Below, piece after piece: positions 53,319 to 61,000 of a stretch of DNA of 64,000 nt; positions within the stretch are counted from its first letter, which is position 1; each line of letters begins with the position of its first letter. A program made the position numbers and the translations under genes. Source of the stretch: JAHELQ01 sp965603365. GTDB taxonomy: Bacteria > Acidobacteriota > Aminicenantia > UBA2199. The stretch covers positions 1 to 64,000 of the forward strand of contig CBFDCR010000015.1 in NCBI GenBank assembly GCA_965603365.1. Direction: 5' to 3'. The notes beneath the pieces were generated by a model. That model saw only the letters and a list, made by a program, of their open reading frames with translations. It was not told the origin of the DNA and made no database searches.

Positions 53319-55022
53319 CTAAAAATCAAAACCTTCACCCGCCAGGTCTCTCTTTTGAGCAGTCATAAAATTTCTAACCTCCCCACACTCCTGGAAGTAA
53401 GATCCCTTCTTTTTCAGCTCAACCACCGAAGGCACGGCATTCTTATGGAGCTTTTTCCAGCGTTCATCCGCTTCATAGATTTCACCTAAAGAATAGGGAT
53501 TGGGAATTCCCAATCTTTTGCAATTCTCGACAAATCGGTTCAGCCGGCGGTAGGCCGTTTCCCTTGAAGGTTCGCCATCCATCACCCAGGTTTGGGACAG
53601 CAGCAATTCTCTTGCCCATCCCGGATAGAGCAGGGAACTTTTGCCGCTTTTTTCCCATTCCGGCGAATATGCCTGCCCATTTAAATAATAGTTAAATACA
53701 TTGCAGTCGGCTTCATAAATGTTATCTTGACACTCTGCGAGAAAATCCAGTGTCATCCGGAAGTCTTCTTCAGTCTCTCCGGGAAAACCGAATAACCAGA
53801 AGGTTGTCGTCTTGATGCCGGCCATCGCCAGGCTGCTGAGGGACAATTTATATTGTTCTATTGTGGTCTTCTTATTCATTAGATTCAAAAGCTTTTGGGA
53901 GCCGCTCTCAAGCCCCATTTTGGCCCGGTAAAAACCTCCACGCCGCCACAAGAGAGTGTTATCGGGATCACAAACATGGGGGTCGGCTCTTAAAAAACCA
54001 TCCCAATATACCGACACATTCGCCTCGATGAACGCCTTAGCCAGACCGGATATGATAGGATTCAGCGTTGAGTCGGTCATTAAGAACAACTGGTACGCAT
54101 GTCGATGATATAGTTCTTCACATTCATCAACAATTTGTTTCAAATCTTTTTTTCGATATTTTCCCCAATTGATCGTTTCGGAACAAAACTTGCACTGGTA
54201 AGGGCAACTGCGGGCACCAAAATGGGCCAGATGGGGATAGTGTCGAAGATCGAAATTTGAAAAATCGGGGATTGCCAGATCAGAAATATTTAAGGTTTCC
54301 GTCCCCAGGTCGTTGATCGTATATATCCTTTGGGTTTCAGGCAGCTCATTTCGCAGTAGTTTCAGGAACAGCAGCTCCCCTTCCCCAATGATGATTTTAT
54401 CGATATATTCCCTGGTCTGCCGGGCAAAATAGTCTAAATCGGAAGAGCCTGGCGCCAATTGGTCGGCAAAAATACCACCTCCCATTACAGTTTTAACAGA
54501 GGGGCTTTTCAGCCTGGCCTGCTTAAAGGCAAATATCGATGCCGGCAGTGTGTCTCCGTATACCGACAGCCCGAGCACAGCCGGATTTTCCCTGGCCAAC
54601 AATTCCCGGATATAACGCTCCAATCGGCTGTAAAATTCTTCAACGACCCCATCCAATTCCCCTACCTGTTGATCGTTAAAACTGTAATAAAATGTATTAT
54701 AAACCAATATTTTCACCAATTCTTTATAACTCTTTTCATCTCTGCGGTGTTGATGGGCCATTAAATGATTCCGGAAGACTTGATTTCCGATGTTGAAGAG
54801 ATTCCCTTTATGCTTTTCCGGGACGAACCGATTTAAAATTCCGAAATAACGGTCATGAAGCTCCCGGAATGTCATCTCCAGGTTCGCGTCCACCGCTTTT
54901 ACATTATAATAATGATGCTGCTGCAAAAAACTCTTGATACAGGCCAAAGCCAGCGGTGGGATCTGGGGATCCCAAAAGGGCATCAGGGCCAGTAGTATTT
55001 TATCATGTCCGCGCAGATACAT
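53319..55022 (-). CDS. rSAM1: stand-alone B12-binding-type radical SAM enzyme
   Basis: 567 residues, a paralogue of rSAM2 in domain order and motifs. The N-terminal B12-binding-like domain has LLALMPFWDPQIPPL at the start, VLGLSVYGD, VMGGGIFADQ and IIIGEGELLF. The radical SAM core has C273-x3-C277-x2-C280 in SCPYQCKFCSE, then LESGSQKLLNLMNKK and FPGETEEDF. Unlike the A2/A3 cassettes, it has the usual B12-then-radical-SAM order. It ends in GEGFDF, close to the tails of the NRPS proteins. It lies between NRPS-A and NRPS-B, 12 bases after the NRPS-A stop with a strong Shine-Dalgarno. It probably modifies the peptide or a tethered monomer in trans; the reaction is unknown. Confidence 0.9.
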   Translation of the reverse strand: MYLRGHDKILLALMPFWDPQIPPLALACIKSFLQQHHYYNVKAVDANLEMTFRELHDRYFGILNRFVPEKHKGNLFNIGNQVFRNHLMAHQHRRDEKSYKELVKILVYNTFYYSFNDQQVGELDGVVEEFYSRLERYIRELLARENPAVLGLSVYGDTLPASIFAFKQARLKSPSVKTVMGGGIFADQLAPGSSDLDYFARQTREYIDKIIIGEGELLFLKLLRNELPETQRIYTINDLGTETLNISDLAIPDFSNFDLRHYPHLAHFGARSCPYQCKFCSETINWGKYRKKDLKQIVDECEELYHRHAYQLFLMTDSTLNPIISGLAKAFIEANVSVYWDGFLRADPHVCDPDNTLLWRRGGFYRAKMGLESGSQKLLNLMNKKTTIEQYKLSLSSLAMAGIKTTTFWLFGFPGETEEDFRMTLDFLAECQDNIYEADCNVFNYYLNGQAYSPEWEKSGKSSLLYPGWARELLLSQTWVMDGEPSRETAYRRLNRFVENCKRLGIPNPYSLGEIYEADERWKKLHKNAVPSVVELKKKGSYFQECGEVRNFMTAQKRDLAGEGFDF

Positions 55023-55026
55023 CTTA

Positions 55027-55032
55027 CCTCCC
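55027..55032 (-). promoter_or_regulatory. Ribosome binding site of rSAM1
   Basis: GGGAGG on the minus strand, four bases before the ATG at 55022, filling most of the 12-base gap after the NRPS-A stop. It suggests independent initiation within the operon. Confidence 0.65.
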
Positions 55033-55034
55033 TT

Positions 55035-58000
55035 CTAATCAAATTCAAAGTCGGTCTCTTTATCGGCCAGTATATTGGAAGATGCCCTCAGAAAATTGTC
55101 GGTTATTAATATATCATGCAGTTTGAGGTTACTATTTCGGATAACCTGTTTTAAGATTGAGAGGTAGCATCGTGACATCTCCTCAATAGCAGCCCTTTTA
55201 AACAATGAATTTCTGTATTCAAGAACCACCCGCAGCATGGCCTCCGATTCGGTGATATGAAGCATCAGGTCGAAGTGTGATTTTTGCTCTTGAAATTCAA
55301 AGACAGTGAAATTCAATACCCCTTGACGATTCTGCCGGGCTGAAGTTATTCCCATATCCTCCTGGATCGCCAGGACAGTCTCTACCAGGGGATGTCTGCC
55401 GGCTATTCGGGGCACCTTCAATTTCCATATCAACTCGTCAAACTGAGCCTCCTGGTTCTCATATGCGTTGATGGCATTTCCCTTAACTTCTTCCAGAAAT
55501 TCTTTAAAGGTCTTATTCGGGTTTGGCCGGTTTCTCAGTGCCAGCATATTGGAAAAGAAACCTATTGTATTTATAAAATCATTGTGGGTCCGGCCGGAAA
55601 TCGGCATCCCCACCACGAAATCCTCTTGCCCCGTATATTTCGATAATAATACATAGTAGGCCGACAGCAGTACAATATTCAGTGTAACAAATGACTTTAC
55701 GGCAAACTGTTTTATCTGGTCCGACAAGTCTCTATCTATCTCGAAACGGACGACATCTCCCTTAAAATCTAAAAGGTCAGGCCTGGGATAATCGGTAGGC
55801 AAATTGAGGACCGGTATATCGCCCTCAAATTGTCTCCTCCAGAAATCCTCCTGCTGCCGACGTCTCTCTTGCTGTTTCCTGCTGCTCTGCCATTCTGAAT
55901 AATCCCTGTACTGCAATGTCAGCGGCGGCAGTTCCTTCCCATCATACAAAGCCGTCAACTCTGTAATGAACAGGTTAAAGGAAATGGCATCGGATATGAT
56001 ATGGTGCATATCCAGCATCAATATATGCCTTTCATTCTCTACGATTATTGAGCATACCCGAAATAAAGGCGCATTTTGAAGATCAAAAGGTTTTATAAAT
56101 TCATATAATATCTTTTTGACTGCCTCCAGAGTTTCTTCGTACTGCTCTATTGAGAACTCCACCTCCCGGTGGATCCTCTGGAATGATTCCTTTCCCAAAA
56201 TCCCGAAGGAAGTCCTTAAGCTTTCATGCCGCTTGATTAACCTGCGAAAAACATTCTCCAATCGATCTATTTCCAATGGCCTTTCCACCATCACGGCATT
56301 TGAGATGTGGTAGCCGGTACTCTCCCTGTCCATTTGTTGAAGCACAAACAATCTTTTCTGGGCCGATGACAGTGCATAGTATTCCTTTTTCTCTGTCCTT
56401 TCTATCGATTTATAATCACATTTTATCTCTCGCTCCGTTAAATAATGCGCCAATCCCCTGATGGTGGGTGTCTGGAAAATCCTGGCCATCGGGACTTTCA
56501 CCTGCAATTCCCTCTGTATCTTCAGGACTAATTTATTAATCTTTAAGGAATGCCCTCCCAACTCAAAAAAGTTGGAATCCATACCGATCGCCTTTTCTTC
56601 AATCTCAAGTACCTCTGCCCATATTTCAGCCAATAACTTTTCAAGTCCGGCAGTGGGGGCCACATATTTCTTACCGGACTCGAACACGGGCACCGGTAAT
56701 GCCTCCTTATTGACTTTGCCACTCGCCGTTAATGGGACTTTCTCGATTGGTATAAAAATAGACGGGATCATGTAAGCAGGCAGCGTATCAGCCAGTTTCT
56801 CCCGCAGTCCGACAGTTTCCAACTCGCCATCGGTGACCAGGTAGGCACAGAGATATTGTTCCTTGCTTCTTTTTTCCTCCACGGAAAGTACGACTGCCTG
56901 TCTAATTCCATCCAAACGCGCCAGATGACATTCAAGCTCGCAGAGTTCCAGTCGATTCCCCCTGATTTTAACCTGGCGGTCTTTTCTTCCTAAAAATTCT
57001 ATGTTTCCATCAGGTAACAGCCTGGCTAAATCACCGGTTTTGTACAGCCTTTCACCTTTTATGAAGGGGTGATGGATAAATCTCTCTGCTGTTAAACCCG
57101 GCCGGTTCAAATAGCCCCGGGCCAATCCATCACCCGAAATGCACAGTTCACCCGCAATCCCGATGGGCTGCAATTTACCGGCTTGACCGAAGATATAAAT
57201 ACCGGTATTGTAAATGGGCTTTCCGATCGGGATGTTCTCGAACCCTGTCTCCACCTTGAAACTCGTGGTCACCACGGTATTTTCGGTGGGTCCGTAATGG
57301 TTCGTCAATGCGTAATCCCTTCGGACAAATTTTTTCAATTTATCTCCGCCGGTCAGCAGTAATCTCAGGGAGCTGTTTTCCAAATTTATGAATTGCTCAC
57401 ACACCTGGGTGGGCAAAAATCCAACCGTTATACGGTGGGTCTCAAAATACCTGTTTAACTCACCAATATCCAATAAGAGGTCCCCCTTTATGACATCGAT
57501 ACATACACCTTTGATTAAGTAAGGGAAGATTTCCCAGACCGAGGCGTCAAATCCAAATCCCGCATACTTCACGGTATGGTCGGACGAAGAGATCGAATAA
57601 TGCAAATTGTGCCACCAACACAAATTGTTCAACGATTTATGTTCCACCATTACGCCCTTGGGCCGTCCGGTCGATCCCGAGGTATATATCACGTAGGCCG
57701 GGTCATCCATGCTGTTTGCACATTCTAAATTTCCGGCATCCCCTCGAAACAACCGGCGCGCTTCCAGATTGATGGTCGGAAAATCCCGGACCAGATCTTT
57801 CTCACATTTACTGTGAGTCAACAGCAGCCGAGATGAGCTGTCCTTTAAGATATACCTTACTCTCTCCTTCGGGGTCGTTGAATCAATCGGTAAAAATGCC
57901 CCACCTGCCTTTAAAATTGACAATACCCCGACAATCATCTCTATTGACGGTTCCACCCTGATGGCAGCAATCGAACCGGAAACCACCTGTTTCCGTTGAA

Positions 58001-61000
58001 GTACCCTTGCCAACCGGTTGGCTTGCCGATTGAGAAGCCGGTATGTCAGGTGCACCTCTTCATACAAAATTCCCACTGTCCCGGCATTTAGCTCTACCTG
58101 TTCCTGAAATAGTTCGTATATAGTCTTATCTGCCGGGCAGTCTATATCGGTGTCGTTAAAATGTACGGTTATCTGCCTTTTCATCTCTTCCGGTATCCAT
58201 TCCAGTTGCGATATTTTCCGATCAGGTCGTTCTAAGAGAGAGTCAACGATCTTCCTGAAATATTGTACAAACCTCGAAATCGTGGTGCTCTTAAATAACT
58301 TCACCCTGTACTCAAAGGTAAAAAGGAGTTTCTCACCCGTTTCTACTCCCCACAGGGTTAGATCGAACTTCGAGTCTTCCCTTTGATAATCGTAGGATTG
58401 GACGTTTAATCCCGGTATCTCTATATCGAGGGTACCGTTATTCTGCAGGACAAATATGGTGTCAAACAGGGGATTTCGGCTGGCATCTCTATTCAAGGAT
58501 ACCGTCTTCACCAATTCCTCAAACGGGTAATCCTGGTTCTCAAATGCCTCTAAAACCGTTGACTTTGCCTCCTGGAGAAAGCCACTAAACCTTTTTTCCC
58601 CTACCGGTTTACTCCGTATGGCCAGGGTTTTCACAAACATCCCGATCACCCTCGACAACTCTTCGAGATCTCTACCTTCGGTTACGGTGCCGATTATGAT
58701 ATCTTCCTGGCCGCCGATCTTTGCTAACAATACAATATAAACAGTTAGCAGCAGCATATACAGGGTTACCCCGGCTTCCCTTGACAATTTTTTTAATCCC
58801 TTTGTCTGCCGTTCCTGTATCGAAAAATTAACCCGCTCTCCCTGGAAACCTTGAACAGCAGATCTGTGAAAATCGAGGGGGAGGTTCAAGACCGGTGGTT
58901 CGTCCTCAAATTCCTTCAGCCAGTAGGCTTCTTGAGCCTTCAAGTTCTCTTTACCTTCGGCAGTTGTGTTTATGCTCTGCTTCCACACTAAATAATCTCT
59001 GTACTGAATCGACATGGGGGGGAGTTTTTCACCACCGTATATTTTCAGCAAATCCTCCACAAATATATTCAGCGATGTCCCATCGGTAATGATGTGGTGC
59101 ATATCCACCAGTAAGACGTTTTCCTCTCGTCCCGATTTGATCAAACCGACCCTCAGCAGCGGTGCCTGCGATAGATCAAACGGTCGGATAAAAGCCTTTA
59201 TGATATGCCGGACTGCGGCTTCCCTTGCATCCATCCCGCGGCCTGACTTTTTCCCGGCAGCTTCATCGAAATACTCGATTTTAAAACTCACCTCCCCGGA
59301 TATTTTCTGAAACGGTTCCCCATTTATTGTATTAATAGACGTTCGCAGGCTCTCGTGTCTTTCCGTCAACCTCAACAATGCTTTCTCCAACTTCCCGGCC
59401 CCAAGATGCCCTTCTAACTTCAACACCACGGGCATGTTGTAACTGATATTTTGATGCTCCATCAGGTGTAAGATGTATAACCTTTTTTGCGCAGAAGATA
59501 ACGCATAGTAGTCTTTTTTTTCGGTTGGCCTGGGGGCGGTATATTGGTAGTACTTCCCATTCTTGATCATTTCAACCAGACACCGGATCGACGGCCCTAC
59601 GAAAATTTTCGCCACCGGCATCCTTACCTTTAACTCATTTAAGATCTTTGCCGCCACCGCCATCGCCTTTAAGGAATGCCCCCCTAAATGGAAAAAGTTG
59701 GAATCTATACCAATGAGTTCCCGCTTTACACCCAGGGCTTTGGCCCAAATCTCCACCAGCTTTTTTTCCATCTCATCCCTGGGAGCCGTATGTAGAGACG
59801 AAGGTGCGATCCTGGGTGCCGGCAATTTCATCCGGTCGATTTTCCCGTTGGGAGTCAGGGGGATACGGTCGATCCGCATGAAATGGAATGGTATCATATA
59901 GGCCGGTAATCTCTGGCCCAAGTAATCTTTCAACTCATTGGGGGTTATTTCTTCTCCGGCTCCGGAATTTTTTTCATAGTAAGCACACAGAAAGGTATCT
60001 CCGTCACCATGTGTTCCAGCCACGACCACGGCTTTTTTTATTCTATCGTGATTCCGCAGTTGACTCTCTATCTCCCCCAATTCGATTCGGTATCCCCTTA
60101 TTTTCACCTGATGATCCTGTCTGCCCTTAAAGTCTATTTGTCCATTGGGCAGCCACCGGGCGAGGTCACCTGTCCGGTATAGATACCCGGATTGCTCGAA
60201 CGGATTGGCGCTAAATTTCCCGGCAGTCAGGTCAGGCTTGTTTAGATAACCCCGCGCTAACCCCACTCCCGAAATGCATACTTCTCCATATACCCCTACG
60301 GGCTGGGGCGTCAAATATTGACCCAGAATATATATTTTAATGTTGTCAATCGGTTTTCCAATGGGGATAGGTTCGACTTCCTCGCCGGTGGGGCAGTTAA
60401 AATAAGTGACATCCACAGTCGCTTCGGTTGGGCCGTATAAATTGACCAGCCTGGTTTCGTGATCCCTGAATAAGCGGTTAAAGCTGCGAACCTGCTGCTT
60501 TAGGAGTGCCTCTCCGCTGGAAAAAATATACCTCAGACTTGAAATCCTATTTGTGCTATCCAACTCTTCAACATAATCTATAAAGAAATTCAGCATAGAA
60601 GGAACAAAATGTATGACCGTCACCCGATACCGCTCTACAGCGTCTATGATGGCTGCCGAATCCTTCTCTTTACCAGCCCCCAACAAAAATACCGAAGCAC
60701 CGCAGAAGAGCCACCAGAATATTTCCCAGGCCGAAACATCAAAGAATAAAGGGGTTTTTTGAAGTATCATATCATATTCAGTCAAAGGATAAGATCGCTG
60801 CATCCAGTTTAACCGGTTAACCAGGGATTTATGTTCTATCAAAGTCCCTTTAGGCCTGCCGGTTGTCCCGGACGTATAGATTATATACACCGGATCCCCG
60901 GGTGTGACGGCAACCTCCTCCGGCTCATGACTATCCCCCTGACACGAAAGAAGGTCCTCTACCGTCAGGCATTCACAAATTTCGTCCCAGTTTTCCCGGA

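Noticed and set aside
12443..55037. Short precursor peptide genes, looked for because PqqD-like domains suggest RiPP-type chemistry
   Set aside because: All gaps between genes are 38 bases or shorter, so there is no room for a precursor gene between the NRPS genes; one could still lie outside the window.
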